A stretch of 29,178 nt of DNA, taken from positions 1-29,178 of the forward strand of contig MERE01000158.1 in assembly GCA_001771975.1 (NCBI GenBank), written 5' to 3'. The position numbers were made by a program, and so were the translations under genes. Source of the stretch: Betaproteobacteria bacterium RIFCSPLOWO2_02_FULL_68_150 (GTDB lineage Bacteria; Pseudomonadota; Gammaproteobacteria; Burkholderiales; SG8-39). Positions 1 to 7,789 of the stretch are shown in pieces. The notes under the pieces are model-generated. The model was not told where the DNA came from. It saw only the letters and a list, made by a program, of their open reading frames with translations, and ran no database searches. How positions within the stretch are numbered: the first letter of the stretch is position 1; every line of letters starts with the position of its first letter.

Positions 1-35
1 ATGCGTGCTGCGCCAGCGAAGCGAGAGCGCCCGGC

Positions 36-341
36 TCAGTGATCCTCGATGCGCGGCACCGATTCCTCGGCGGGTGCGCCGGTGTCCGGATCAACCCATT
101 CCGCGATGCCGATCTCGGATTCGGCTTCCGCGACCGATTCGCCCGGCTCGTAATCGGTGACTTCGAAAGTCGAGGCTTCCGCCTCGGCTTCGGCCAGGGT
201 CGCGTACGGCCCGTATTCCTTGCCGCCGTCGCGTCCCTGCCAGTACACGCCGTCCGGGCGCTCGATGAAATTGACGCGGCTCTCGTCAGGGGGCGCCGCT
301 TTGCGGTTGCGGCGGCGCGGGGGTTTCCTGGATTGGGCCAT
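36..341 (-). CDS. Small hypothetical protein, FNR-box linked
   Basis: A 101-residue protein that I do not recognise. The N-terminus is strongly basic (KPPRRRNRKAAPP), the middle has a compact segment with aromatic residues (FIERPDGVYWQGRDGGKEYG), and the last 50 residues are very acidic. No signal peptide or membrane segment is visible, so it is probably cytosolic. Reading supports a real gene: a near-perfect -10 hexamer (TATAAT, 355-350) and an FNR-type palindrome (380-393) lie directly upstream on its strand. There is no clear Shine-Dalgarno before the ATG at 341, and the predicted transcript start is about 2 bases upstream of it. A later start (GTG near the VNFIERPDG segment) is possible. 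It is separated from the acyl-CoA ligase gene by the 81-bp promoter region, so it is its own transcription unit. Function unknown; a role under low oxygen is inferred only from the promoter. Confidence 0.65.
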   Translation of the reverse strand: MAQSRKPPRRRNRKAAPPDESRVNFIERPDGVYWQGRDGGKEYGPYATLAEAEAEASTFEVTDYEPGESVAEAESEIGIAEWVDPDTGAPAEESVPRIEDH

Positions 342-379
342 GATGACCCATTATATGCACGTCGCGCGGCGCTGCGTGG

Positions 380-393
380 TTGATTGATGTCAA
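380..393 (-). promoter_or_regulatory. FNR/ANR-type box upstream of the 101-aa gene
   Basis: TTGATTGATGTCAA fits the FNR/ANR/DNR half-site pattern TTGAY-N4-RTCAA. It lies between the ligase stop and the small gene starting at 341. A TATAAT hexamer at 355-350 sits 31.5 bp from the box centre, which would place the box near -43.5, slightly off the usual -41.5. Confidence 0.7.
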
Positions 394-422
394 ACGGTGT
401 TGCGCCGGCCCGTTCTGCTGTT

Positions 423-2135
423 CTACCTCGCCGGCCCGGTGCTCTGAAGAGCGGCGGCGGCGATCTCGCGCATGCGGTACTTCTGCAGCTTGCCGGTCAC
501 GGTCATCGGAAACTGGTCCACGAAGCGGATGTAGCGCGGAATCTTGTAGTGCGCGATGCGGCCGTCGCAATAGGCGCGGATTTCCTCGGCGGTGGCGGTC
601 TCGCCGGCGCGTAGCTGGATCCACGCCATCACCGCCTCGCCGTAGAGCCGATCGGGCACGCCGAACACGGCCACCTGAGCGACCTTCGGGTGGCCGAAGA
701 GGAACTCCTCGATTTCGGCCGGAAAGATCTTCTCGCCGCCGCGATCGATCATGTCCTTCAACCGCCCGGTGATGCGCAGGTAGCCGCCGCCGTCCATGGC
801 GCCGAGGTCGCCGGAATGCAGCCAGCCCTGCTCGTCGATCGCCTTGCGCGTCGCGGCGTCGTCGCCATAGTAGCCGCGCATCACGTGATAGCCGCGAAAG
901 CACACCTCGCCGACTTCATCCACGGGCTGCGTGGCACCGGATTTCAGGTGCACCACCTTGACCTCCTGGTGCGGCAGGTTGGTGCCTACCGTCTCGGTGC
1001 GGCGCTCGAAGCTGTCGCCGTGCGCCGTGAGGTGGCTGAGCGGGCTGGCTTCGGTCTCGCCGTAGCCGATGAGGATTTCCGGCACGTGCATCTCGCCCAT
1101 CACCCGGCGCATCAGCGCGGGCGGGCAGGGCGCACCCGCCATGATGCCGGTGCGCAGGCTGGAGAGGTCGAATTCGCGAAACCTCGGGTGCTCGAGCTGC
1201 GCGATGAACATCGTGGGCACGCCGTGGATCGCGCTGCAGCGCTCGGCTTGCACCGCCTGCAGCGTGGCAAGCGCATCGAAGTGCTCGGCCGGAATGACGA
1301 GACAGGCGCCGACCGAGAGGCAGGCGAGGTTGGCGAGCACCATGCCGAAGCAGTGATAGAACGGCACCGGCACGGCCAGCCGGTCAGTTTCGCCCAAGCG
1401 CATCGCCTGTGCGGCGAACCACGCATTGTTGAGGAGGTTGTGGTGCGTGAGCACTACCGCTTTGGGAAATCCGGTGGTGCCCGAGGTGTACTGGATGTTG
1501 ATCGGATCGTCGCGATCGAGTTCGGCGCTGGCCGCCTCGAGATCCGCAACTGGCACCGAATCCGCGGCCGCCATCACCTCCTGCCAGAGCGTGAAGCCGG
1601 GGCACGGCCTCGCAGTGGCCTCCGGCCTGGCCGGGTCGAACAGCACCACCCGGCGCAGCAGCGGCAACGACTTGCCGGCGAGTGCGTCGGGTGCTGCCGA
1701 TTCGATCTCCGGCAGCAGCTCGAGCAGCATGCCGGCGTAGTCGCTCGAGCGGAACGCGGGAATCGTAAACAGCCCCTGGACTTCGGCACGCTGCAGCGCG
1801 TGCGCCAGCTCGCGCGTGCGGTCGGCAGGATTGATGTTCACCAGCACGACGCCGATGCGAGCGGTCGCCAGCTGCAGCAGCAGCCACTCGATGTTGTCGG
1901 TCGACCAGATGCCGATGCGCTCGCCGCGGCGGAATCCGATGCCGAGCAGCCCCCGCGCCAGCCGATCGACGGCGCTCGCCAATTCGGCGTAGCTCAGGCG
2001 CCGGCGCTGCTGCACGCAGACCACCGCCTCGCGCTGCGCGAAGCGCCGCGCGTTCTCGGCGAAGCGGGTTGCGATGGTGTCGCCCAGCAGGGGCGTTTCG
2101 CCGCCGCGATGGCAGTAACTTCGCGCCAGCGTCAC
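423..2135 (-). CDS. AMP-forming acyl-CoA ligase (ANL superfamily)
   Basis: A 570-residue acyl/aryl-CoA synthetase, which adenylates a carboxylic acid with ATP and then forms the CoA thioester. The diagnostic motifs are in order: P-loop YTSGTTGFPKAVVLTHHN near residue 212, GYGETEASPL near 357, HSGDLGAMD and GRLKDMIDRGGEKIFPAEIE near 440-470, and the catalytic-lysine motif TGKLQKYRMRE near 548. The overall style is that of medium/long-chain or aryl-acid ligases; the substrate cannot be read from sequence. The start is GTG at 2135, overlapping the TGA of the oxidoreductase beta gene (GTGA), so translation is probably coupled. The same reading frame continues upstream to 3347 but that part is a shadow of the beta and alpha genes. 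Being last in the oxidoreductase operon, it may either feed it or handle the same acyl-CoA pool. Family call firm, substrate open. Confidence 0.93.
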   Translation of the reverse strand: MTLARSYCHRGGETPLLGDTIATRFAENARRFAQREAVVCVQQRRRLSYAELASAVDRLARGLLGIGFRRGERIGIWSTDNIEWLLLQLATARIGVVLVNINPADRTRELAHALQRAEVQGLFTIPAFRSSDYAGMLLELLPEIESAAPDALAGKSLPLLRRVVLFDPARPEATARPCPGFTLWQEVMAAADSVPVADLEAASAELDRDDPINIQYTSGTTGFPKAVVLTHHNLLNNAWFAAQAMRLGETDRLAVPVPFYHCFGMVLANLACLSVGACLVIPAEHFDALATLQAVQAERCSAIHGVPTMFIAQLEHPRFREFDLSSLRTGIMAGAPCPPALMRRVMGEMHVPEILIGYGETEASPLSHLTAHGDSFERRTETVGTNLPHQEVKVVHLKSGATQPVDEVGEVCFRGYHVMRGYYGDDAATRKAIDEQGWLHSGDLGAMDGGGYLRITGRLKDMIDRGGEKIFPAEIEEFLFGHPKVAQVAVFGVPDRLYGEAVMAWIQLRAGETATAEEIRAYCDGRIAHYKIPRYIRFVDQFPMTVTGKLQKYRMREIAAAALQSTGPAR

Positions 2136-3046
2136 GCCGCGACCTGCGCCCAGTAAGCGTCTACGTCCGATTGGATCCGGCCGAGCGTGGCTGCGTCGCG
2201 CACGGGCTCGAACAGGTGGCGAAAGCGCCCCTGCAGCTTCAGGTACTCCTCCACCGGCAGGCGCGGATGCGGCACGTGCGTGTGCGTGACTTTGCCGTCG
2301 AGATATTGCTTGAGCGGCCAAACGCCGGTCTTGACGGCAAGGCGCCCGATTTCGACGCCGATTGCGGGATCGAAGTCCCAGCCCGGCGGGCAGGGCGCAA
2401 GCGCATGGATCAATCGCGGGCCCTGCAAAGCGCGCGCCTGCTCGATCTTCTTTGCCAGGTCGAGCGGGTCGGCGCCAATCACCGTGGCGGCGTAGGCGGG
2501 GCGGTGCGCGATCCAGACGGCGAACAGGTCTTTTTTCGTTCCGCAATGGCCGTGCGCACCGATGCTGGTCGCGGTGTGCGCGCCGTACGGCGTCGCGGCC
2601 GAGCTCTGTTGTCCGGTGTTGCCGTAGCCTTCGTTGTCGTAGCACAGGTAGATGAAGTCGAGCCCGCGGTCGATCGCGCCGGATGTCGCCGAGAGCCCGA
2701 TGCCGGTAGCGGCACCGTCGCCGGTCAGGGCCACCGCGGTGAGGTCCTCCTCGGGCGCAATGCGCCCCTGCTCGAGCAGGATGTCGAGCGCATCGCGCAC
2801 GCCCTGCGCGCCGGCCGGGGCGGAGGCCATCGACGTATAGAGCCACGAGCCGCGGAACGGCGTGAAGGGATAAGCGGCCAGCAGCGTCATGCAGCTGGCG
2901 GCATTGACGAACACGCTGCGCACGCCGAGCAGGTCGTAGATCTCGTGCAGCGCCAGCAGGGCGCCGCAGCCGGCACACATGGAAGTGCCGGCGCCGAGCA
3001 GGTGCGTCGACGGCAGATCCTTCATGCGTCGGATGGCGGCGCTCAT
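2132..3046 (-). CDS. porB: 2-oxoacid:ferredoxin oxidoreductase, beta (TPP-binding) subunit
   Basis: A 304-residue protein of the PorB family, the thiamine-diphosphate subunit of pyruvate-type 2-oxoacid:ferredoxin oxidoreductases, which split a 2-oxoacid into CO2 and acyl-CoA and reduce ferredoxin. Visible are the iron-sulfur cysteines (CAGCG at 24-28, Cys52, and the Cys of the CPPGWDF motif), and the TPP/Mg motif GDGAATGIGL followed by CYDNEGYGNTGQQ. TPYGAHTATS corresponds to the TPYGA segment of PorB proteins. Length is normal for the family. The ATG at 3046 overlaps the alpha-subunit stop (ATGA), and the gene's own stop overlaps the ligase start. Pyruvate is the most likely substrate by similarity of motifs, but other 2-oxoacids (for example aryl-2-oxoacids) cannot be excluded. 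Confidence 0.93.
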   Translation of the reverse strand: MSAAIRRMKDLPSTHLLGAGTSMCAGCGALLALHEIYDLLGVRSVFVNAASCMTLLAAYPFTPFRGSWLYTSMASAPAGAQGVRDALDILLEQGRIAPEEDLTAVALTGDGAATGIGLSATSGAIDRGLDFIYLCYDNEGYGNTGQQSSAATPYGAHTATSIGAHGHCGTKKDLFAVWIAHRPAYAATVIGADPLDLAKKIEQARALQGPRLIHALAPCPPGWDFDPAIGVEIGRLAVKTGVWPLKQYLDGKVTHTHVPHPRLPVEEYLKLQGRFRHLFEPVRDAATLGRIQSDVDAYWAQVAA

Positions 3047-4284
3047 GCAGCGACTCCCGGCACGCTTCGCTCTGCCGCCGCGATCGCCTGCAGGTTGCGC
3101 ATCTGCCGCAGCTCGCCTGCCGTGTAGAGCAGCCGCGGCGGCGGCGCCTGCCGCGCCGCGATCGCCTCGCCGAGTTCGCGCGCGATCTGGAAAAACTCCT
3201 CCGGCGCGATGTCCCGGCCCCCCAGACCGCCCACGTAGCTGGCCAGCAGCGGCGCTTCGGCCTGCCCATACAGCGCCGAGGCGAGCTCGCCATGAAGCAC
3301 GCCGCCCTTGCCCACCGAAAGATTCTGGTCGATGACGGCGACTGCACGCCTGCCGGCGAGCGCGCGCCGCAGCGCCGCGACCGGGTAGGGGCGCAACAGC
3401 CGCGGCCGCACCAGCCCGGCGCGCACGCCCGCGTCGCGCAAGCGGTCGACGGCGTCCATGGCCTTGGTGGCGAACGCGCCGATCATGAAAAACACGATTT
3501 CCGCGTCATCGCTGCGGTAACACTCGACCGCGTCGTGCCGCCGGCCGAAGCGCTGCGCGAACTCGGCGGCGACGCCGTCGTAAACCTCCAGTGCGTGCTG
3601 CGCCGCCAGATGCGTTTCGTAGCGGAAGTACGAATAGGGCGAGCCGCCGAGCACCGCGACTGCCTGGCTGGATGGCCGGCTGGCGCGAAAGCCGATGCCG
3701 CGCGCTTCGAACGGCGGCAGGAATTCGGCTGCCGCTTCGGCCGGCGGAAGCTCTACCGGCTCGCGCGTGAACGAAAGGTGGAAACCGTCCAGGTTGACGA
3801 TCGCGGGCAGCCGCACTGCCGGCTCCTCGGCAAGCCGGTAGGCCAGCAGCACCGAGTCGACGATTTCCTGGCAGGTGGCGCAATGCATCTGCAGGAATCC
3901 CGAATCGCGCGCCGCCAGCACGTCGTTGTGGTCCGACTCGAGCGTGATCGGGCTCGCGAGCCCGCGCGACACGTTGACCAGCACGAACGGCACGCGCCAG
4001 CCCGTCACCGTGTAGAGCATCTCCATCGCGTAGAGCAGCCCCTGGCTCGAGGTGGCGGTGAATACCCTCACGCCGGTGGCCGCGGCGGCAGCGGCCGCCG
4101 TGACCATGGAATGCTCGGATTCGAGCATCACCAGCCGGCCGCGCATCTCGCCGGCGCCGAACCACTGCGCCAGCAGCTCGATGATTTCGGTCTGCGGCGT
4201 GATCGGAAAGGCGGGCACGTAGTCGGCCCGCGCGAGGCGCGCGCCCCACGCCGCTGCGGCATTGCCGGTGAGAAGCCGCCTCAT
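3043..4284 (-). CDS. porA: 2-oxoacid:ferredoxin oxidoreductase, alpha subunit
   Basis: A 413-residue PorA-type subunit. The N-terminal pyrimidine-binding domain shows FPITPQTEIIE near residue 29, ESEHSMVTAA near 57, the ATSSQGLLYAMEML segment near 79 and the DHNDVLAARDSGFLQ segment near 118, all typical of PorA. The C-terminal half (MIGAFATKAMDAVDRLRDAGVRAG... and VIDQNLSVGKGG) is the transketolase C-terminal-like domain II. The start is the ATG at 4284, which overlaps the gamma-delta stop (ATGA). The reading frame continues upstream to 4602, but that stretch is antisense-of-frame translation of the ferredoxin domain and is not part of the protein. It pairs with the beta and gamma-delta subunits in the order gamma-delta, alpha, beta, ligase. 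The complex is expected to be cytosolic and oxygen-sensitive, which fits the FNR-type box upstream. Confidence 0.93.
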   Translation of the reverse strand: MRRLLTGNAAAAWGARLARADYVPAFPITPQTEIIELLAQWFGAGEMRGRLVMLESEHSMVTAAAAAAATGVRVFTATSSQGLLYAMEMLYTVTGWRVPFVLVNVSRGLASPITLESDHNDVLAARDSGFLQMHCATCQEIVDSVLLAYRLAEEPAVRLPAIVNLDGFHLSFTREPVELPPAEAAAEFLPPFEARGIGFRASRPSSQAVAVLGGSPYSYFRYETHLAAQHALEVYDGVAAEFAQRFGRRHDAVECYRSDDAEIVFFMIGAFATKAMDAVDRLRDAGVRAGLVRPRLLRPYPVAALRRALAGRRAVAVIDQNLSVGKGGVLHGELASALYGQAEAPLLASYVGGLGGRDIAPEEFFQIARELGEAIAARQAPPPRLLYTAGELRQMRNLQAIAAAERSVPGVAA

Positions 4285-5219
4285 GGCGCCGCCCCTGCCG
4301 GCTCGCGCTCCTGCGCCACACGCTCGGGGATCGAGTGGATCGCATGCGGCGGGCAGACGCTGACGCAGATCATGCAGCCCTTGCAGTGCTGCAGGTCGAT
4401 CTCCGGACTGCGGTCGGGCCGTACGCGGATCGCGCTGTCGGGGCACAGCGTCGAGCAGACCCAGGTGCAGCGATTGCAGTGCGCGTAGTCGATTTCCGGT
4501 CGCAGCGTGCGCCAGAGCCCGGTGCGCGCTTCGACGCTGGTGGCGGCCGCATGGATGTCGGGTGCCGCGATCCGGGCGGGATCCAGCGGCAGGTCGATCC
4601 AATCCGGGGCTGCGAAATCCCGCGCCGACGCGGGCGCGCTCTCGCGCACCACGCCGGCGTGCGGTGCCACCGCATCGAACGCCGCCAGCGCCTGCTCGAG
4701 GTTACTTGCCAGCACTGCAGGCCCCAGGGGCCCGAGTTCCTCGGTGAGCGCGGCGCCGAGTTGTTCCCGCGCGATGCCGCCGACCAGCCGCGCCGCCGCG
4801 CCCGCGCATCGTGCCCCGGCGATCCCCGACCCGGCGCGTTCGGCCGTGCCGGCGGTCACCGGCAGGACCACGACCTTGCCGTCGAATCCGAGTCGCACGC
4901 GCCAGTCCGCGGCTTCGCCCGTGCCGTGGATCAGCAATACGGTGGCGGCACCGACGCCGAACAGGACGTTGGCGGCAGGCACTTGCAGGAGAGTCTCGTC
5001 GGCGAGCACTACGAGGTCGGGCCGCGCCATCAAGCCTCGCTCGCGGATCGGTGCGCGCGACGCGCGCACGGTGGCAAACATCGGTGCGCCGCGCCGCTCG
5101 GCGCCGTACACCGGCGCGTCCTGCGCGTCGAAGCCGGCGCCGAAAAACGCGCTTCCCAGAATGCGGCCACCGGTCTTGATGCCTTGTCCGCCGCGCCCGT
5201 GCAAGCGGATTCGATACAT
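4281..5219 (-). CDS. 2-oxoacid:ferredoxin oxidoreductase, fused gamma-delta subunit
   Basis: A 312-residue fusion. Residues 1 to about 190 are the gamma (PorG) domain, starting with the signature MYRIRLHGRGGQGIKTGGRILG and containing YGAERRGAPMFATVR. The C-terminal 80 residues are a 2[4Fe-4S] ferredoxin (PorD) domain. The second cluster motif is canonical (C279, C282, C285, C289, followed by Pro). The first (C248, C251, C255, C259, then Pro) has three rather than two residues between the second and third cysteine. A 50-60 residue linker joins the domains. It is the first gene of the oxidoreductase operon. The ATG at 5219 is fixed by the conserved N-terminus. No Shine-Dalgarno is visible, and the FNR-type box centred at 5259.5 would place the transcript start at about the ATG itself, suggesting a leaderless message. 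Confidence 0.9.
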   Translation of the reverse strand: MYRIRLHGRGGQGIKTGGRILGSAFFGAGFDAQDAPVYGAERRGAPMFATVRASRAPIRERGLMARPDLVVLADETLLQVPAANVLFGVGAATVLLIHGTGEAADWRVRLGFDGKVVVLPVTAGTAERAGSGIAGARCAGAAARLVGGIAREQLGAALTEELGPLGPAVLASNLEQALAAFDAVAPHAGVVRESAPASARDFAAPDWIDLPLDPARIAAPDIHAAATSVEARTGLWRTLRPEIDYAHCNRCTWVCSTLCPDSAIRVRPDRSPEIDLQHCKGCMICVSVCPPHAIHSIPERVAQEREPAGAAP

Positions 5220-5252
5220 GTTGCTAGACGACCACGATGGCGATTTTCGGTG

Positions 5253-5266
5253 TTGACGTGCGTCAA
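5253..5266 (-). promoter_or_regulatory. FNR/ANR-type box upstream of the oxidoreductase operon
   Basis: TTGACGTGCGTCAA, a perfect inverted repeat (TTGAC/GTCAA) of the FNR/ANR class. It overlaps the last codons of the APS-kinase-like gene (stop 5263-5265) and lies 40.5 bp upstream of the gamma-delta ATG. No good -10 hexamer is seen at the expected position (TCGTCT at 5231-5226), which weakens but does not exclude a class II promoter. Confidence 0.65.
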
Positions 5267-5817
5267 GCAGGCTGCAGCGGCGTGCCGCCGCACTGCAGCC
5301 AGCCGCGCTGCTCGAGGAGGGTGACGATTTCGCGCGCCGCCTGCGCCGGGTCGGTGCGATCGGAGTGCAGCACGAGCTCCGGTTGCAGCGGAGCTTCGTA
5401 GCTCGCCTGCGCGCCGGGCAGCGTGCTGACGGTTTCTTCGCGGGCGCGGCGATACAGGCCTTTCGGGTCGCGCGCCTCGCAGATTTCGAGCGGACAGCTG
5501 ACGAAGACCTCGGCAAAGCGCGCGATGCGCGCGCGCGCCGCATCGCGGTAGCGGCGCCGATGGGCGGTGGCGTCGAACACCACCGGAACGCCGCGTTGCA
5601 CGAGGAATTCGCCGAGGTGCGCCAGCGCGGCGTAGAACAGGTCGCGCTCCGCAGCGTCGTACTTCGGTCGGGGCGTGATGAGCGCGCGCAGCGCATCGGA
5701 TTCGAGCACTGCGCAATCGGTGCCGCGTGCCTGCAACTGCTGCAGCAGCGCACGCGCGATCGCGCTCTTGCCCGAGGCGGGCAGGCCGGTGAGCCAGACG
5801 GCGAAGGCGCTCGCCAT
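5263..5817 (-). CDS. APS-kinase-like P-loop kinase
   Basis: A 184-residue nucleotide kinase of the CysC (adenylylsulfate kinase) fold. It has a Walker A motif GLPASGKS (11-18) and the CysC-like C-terminal half CPLEICEARDPKGLYRRA followed by YEAPLQPELVL. The segments that bind APS in true CysC differ: the DGDNxRHGL element reads ESDALRAL (39-46) and the ISPFRADR element reads DATAHRRRYRD. No sulfate-assimilation gene is nearby. The true phosphate acceptor may therefore be something else. I choose the ATG at 5817, two bases after the upstream stop; a TTG at 5823 overlapping that stop is an alternative. It directly follows an APH-fold kinase gene. APH plus P-loop kinase pairs also occur as single fused proteins in other bacteria, so the two probably act together. 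Confidence 0.8.
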   Translation of the reverse strand: MASAFAVWLTGLPASGKSAIARALLQQLQARGTDCAVLESDALRALITPRPKYDAAERDLFYAALAHLGEFLVQRGVPVVFDATAHRRRYRDAARARIARFAEVFVSCPLEICEARDPKGLYRRAREETVSTLPGAQASYEAPLQPELVLHSDRTDPAQAAREIVTLLEQRGWLQCGGTPLQPA

Positions 5818-5819
5818 GC

Positions 5820-6905
5820 TCAAGCGCCGCAGTAAGCGTTGACGCGCGCCGGATCGAAGCGCGCCTCGTCGAGCACCGCCTCCAGGAAATTGAACAGGCG
5901 CCGCCGCACACTTTCGTCGAGCGTCGGATACCAGACCGGGCTGGCCACGACCAGGGCGCGAAATGCGTAGAACGGCGCGATCACTTCGAGCATCTCGCGG
6001 TCCGCGGAGCGCTCGAGGTAGCGGTCCCAGAAGCGGCGGAACAGGATCTCGAACGCGCCTTCGAGCCGTCCCTGGCGCTGCAGCGCGAAGAACAGGTAAT
6101 TGAGCGTCAAGCAGGCGAGGTCATCGGCCGGTTCGCCCCATTCGCCGCGCGAGCGGTCCAGCGCGGTGAAGTCGACGCCCTCGCGGAACAGGATGTTCCA
6201 CGGATGAAAATCGCCGTGCACCTGCCGCAGGCGGTGCGTGCTCGACTTCAGTTTCCAGCGCCAGGCGACGCAGCGCTGCTCGATCTGCAGCAGCCGCTGC
6301 GGCGTGATGAAACCGCACGGCAGCGGGTAGCTGTCGGCGATGCCGAAGATGCATTCGCCATGACCGACCAGCTCGCGCACGCGCCGCACGTAAAGCCCGG
6401 GGTCCGGTCCGCGCCGCCGGTGGATCTCGGCCAGGTAATCGCACAGCGCATCGGCCCGCGCCAGATCGAGTTGCGCGAGCGGCGCGCCGTGGCGCAGGCG
6501 CTGCAGGTCGGCCGCATACTCGCGGCCCTCTGCGAACGCGGTGACGATGAAGAATTCTTCGGCGTCGCCGAGCGCCAGCAGGCTGCCGTCGGCGCGCACC
6601 GCGCCGACGTCGAGCGAGCGCACGTGCCGCGGCAGCTGCGCGAAGGCGCCGTGCGCCCAAAGCAGCGCTTGCGCGCGGTCGGCCATGTGTTCATGGCCGA
6701 ACGGCCCGGCGCGTACGGTCTCCAGCACCGCGCTGCGCGCCTCGCCCGCGAGCCGGTAGTCGACGCGCAGCGCAATTCCGTATCCGTAGCCCTTGTCGCC
6801 GGAGGCGCCCCCGGCCAGCGCCCTGACCTGCACGGCCTGCACGGGCGCGCCGTGCACCGCCTCGAGGTAGGGCCGCAGCGTGTCCGGAGTGAAGGGCGGG
6901 TTCAA
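5820..6905 (-). CDS. Aminoglycoside-phosphotransferase-fold kinase
   Basis: A 361-residue protein of the APH/choline-kinase-like fold. The catalytic loop is VHGDFHPWNILF near residue 230. The metal-binding segment that usually reads IDFD/IDWE is LDRSRGEWGEPADDLA here, so the expected second acidic residue after the Asp is replaced by Arg-Ser, an oddity worth noting. Antibiotic resistance is unlikely: there is no mobile context, and the gene sits between a universal stress protein and an APS-kinase-like gene. Start: TTG at 6905, overlapping the USP stop (TTGA); no ATG lies near the domain start. The reading frame continues upstream to 7472, but that portion is a shadow of the USP gene. It is probably cotranscribed with the USP gene and therefore under its FNR-type promoter. 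The substrate is unknown. Confidence 0.8.
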   Translation of the reverse strand: MNPPFTPDTLRPYLEAVHGAPVQAVQVRALAGGASGDKGYGYGIALRVDYRLAGEARSAVLETVRAGPFGHEHMADRAQALLWAHGAFAQLPRHVRSLDVGAVRADGSLLALGDAEEFFIVTAFAEGREYAADLQRLRHGAPLAQLDLARADALCDYLAEIHRRRGPDPGLYVRRVRELVGHGECIFGIADSYPLPCGFITPQRLLQIEQRCVAWRWKLKSSTHRLRQVHGDFHPWNILFREGVDFTALDRSRGEWGEPADDLACLTLNYLFFALQRQGRLEGAFEILFRRFWDRYLERSADREMLEVIAPFYAFRALVVASPVWYPTLDESVRRRLFNFLEAVLDEARFDPARVNAYCGA

Positions 6906-7735
6906 TGCGACATCAGCACCGGCACGGTCATGGTGTCGAGCAGCGTGCGCGTGACGCCGCCCAGCACCAGCTCGCGCAGGCGCGAATGGCCGTAGGCGCC
7001 CATGACGATCAGGTCGGATTGCATGTCCGCGGCGCGCGACAGGATCTGGTTGCCGACGTCCACTTCCTCGCTCTGTTGCTGCGCGACCGTCACCTTGACG
7101 CCGTGGCGCGCGAGCAGCAGCGCGATGTCGGCCCCTGGAATGTCGCCGTGGTCGGCGCCGCCCTTGCGCGGGTCGAACGCAACCACGTTCACGATGCCGG
7201 CGCGCGCGAGCAGAGGCAGCGCATCGCTCACCGCGCGCGCCGCTTCGCGCCCGGCGTTCCACGCCACCAGCACGCGGCGGCCGACCTCGGGAAACTGCCC
7301 GGCGTAGGGAATGAACAGCACCGGCCTGCCGGCGCTCAGCACGATCTCCTCGGCAAAATCGGATGCCACGCCGCCGCTGCCTTCCGGCTCCGGCTGACCC
7401 GCGACCACCAGGTCGGCGTAGCGCGCGCTCCGCTGCACCGCCGCCAGCGCGTCGCGCGTGGTGGTGCGACACTCGCTGCTGCGCGTCGACTGCGCGGTCG
7501 CGGACCTGAAGGCGGCCTCCGCGGCGCGTGCCGCTTCGGCGCGATAGCGCGCCTCGGCCTCGATCACCACCGGGCCCGCTTCGGCCAGGGCGTAGGACGG
7601 AATGCGCGGCGCGCTGATGGCGAACAGCCCGGTGAGATGGGCGTCGAAGGTATCGGCGAGGCGCTTCGCGATCACGACCCGCTCGGCGACCCGATTGCCT
7701 GCATCGAGGTGGACCAGAATCGTTTTGTAGCTCAT
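6902..7735 (-). CDS. Tandem universal stress protein (UspA family)
   Basis: A 277-residue protein with two Usp domains. Domain 1 starts with MSYKTILVHLDAG and domain 2 begins near residue 150 (RRVLVAWNAGREAARA). The second domain ends with the ATP-binding signature GAYGHSRLRELVLGGVTRTLL; domain 1 has a degenerate version. This suggests one nucleotide-binding and one regulatory half, as in many tandem Usps. The start is certain: AAGGAG (7746-7741) lies 5 bases before the ATG. Upstream is the FNR-type box at 7790-7803, with its centre 28.5 bp from the first base of a TAGCAT -10 hexamer (7768-7763). Usps of this kind are well-known Anr/FNR targets in proteobacteria and help survival under anoxia or energy starvation. 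It is the first gene of the unit USP, APH-fold kinase, APS-kinase-like. Confidence 0.93.
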   Translation of the reverse strand: MSYKTILVHLDAGNRVAERVVIAKRLADTFDAHLTGLFAISAPRIPSYALAEAGPVVIEAEARYRAEAARAAEAAFRSATAQSTRSSECRTTTRDALAAVQRSARYADLVVAGQPEPEGSGGVASDFAEEIVLSAGRPVLFIPYAGQFPEVGRRVLVAWNAGREAARAVSDALPLLARAGIVNVVAFDPRKGGADHGDIPGADIALLLARHGVKVTVAQQQSEEVDVGNQILSRAADMQSDLIVMGAYGHSRLRELVLGGVTRTLLDTMTVPVLMSH

Positions 7736-7762
7736 GGCAGCTCCTTGGCTCTCACTGAGTCA

Positions 7763-7768
7763 ATGCTA
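7763..7768 (-). promoter_or_regulatory. -10 hexamer of the USP promoter
   Basis: TAGCAT (4 of 6 matches to TATAAT) on the minus strand. It is 28.5 bp from the FNR box centre and would start transcription near 7756, giving a 20-base leader that contains the AAGGAG ribosome-binding site. Confidence 0.55.
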
Positions 7769-7789
7769 GGCGCCGGCGCGCACCGGTTG

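Noticed and set aside
1..42. 13-codon plus-strand frame beginning with ATG at base 1
   Set aside because: Too short, at the window edge, and without supporting signals.
690..2156. Long plus-strand open frame opposite the acyl-CoA ligase
   Set aside because: It is antisense to a gene with all ligase motifs, has no recognisable domain and no promoter; long antisense frames are expected at this GC content.
6100..6110. TTGAGCGTCAA, FNR-like half sites
   Set aside because: The half sites are too close (11 bp in total) and the site lies deep in the APH-fold gene with no gene start nearby.
5820..6905. Antibiotic (aminoglycoside) resistance gene
   Set aside because: Only the general kinase fold is shared; the context is a stress operon without mobile elements, and the metal-binding motif is divergent.
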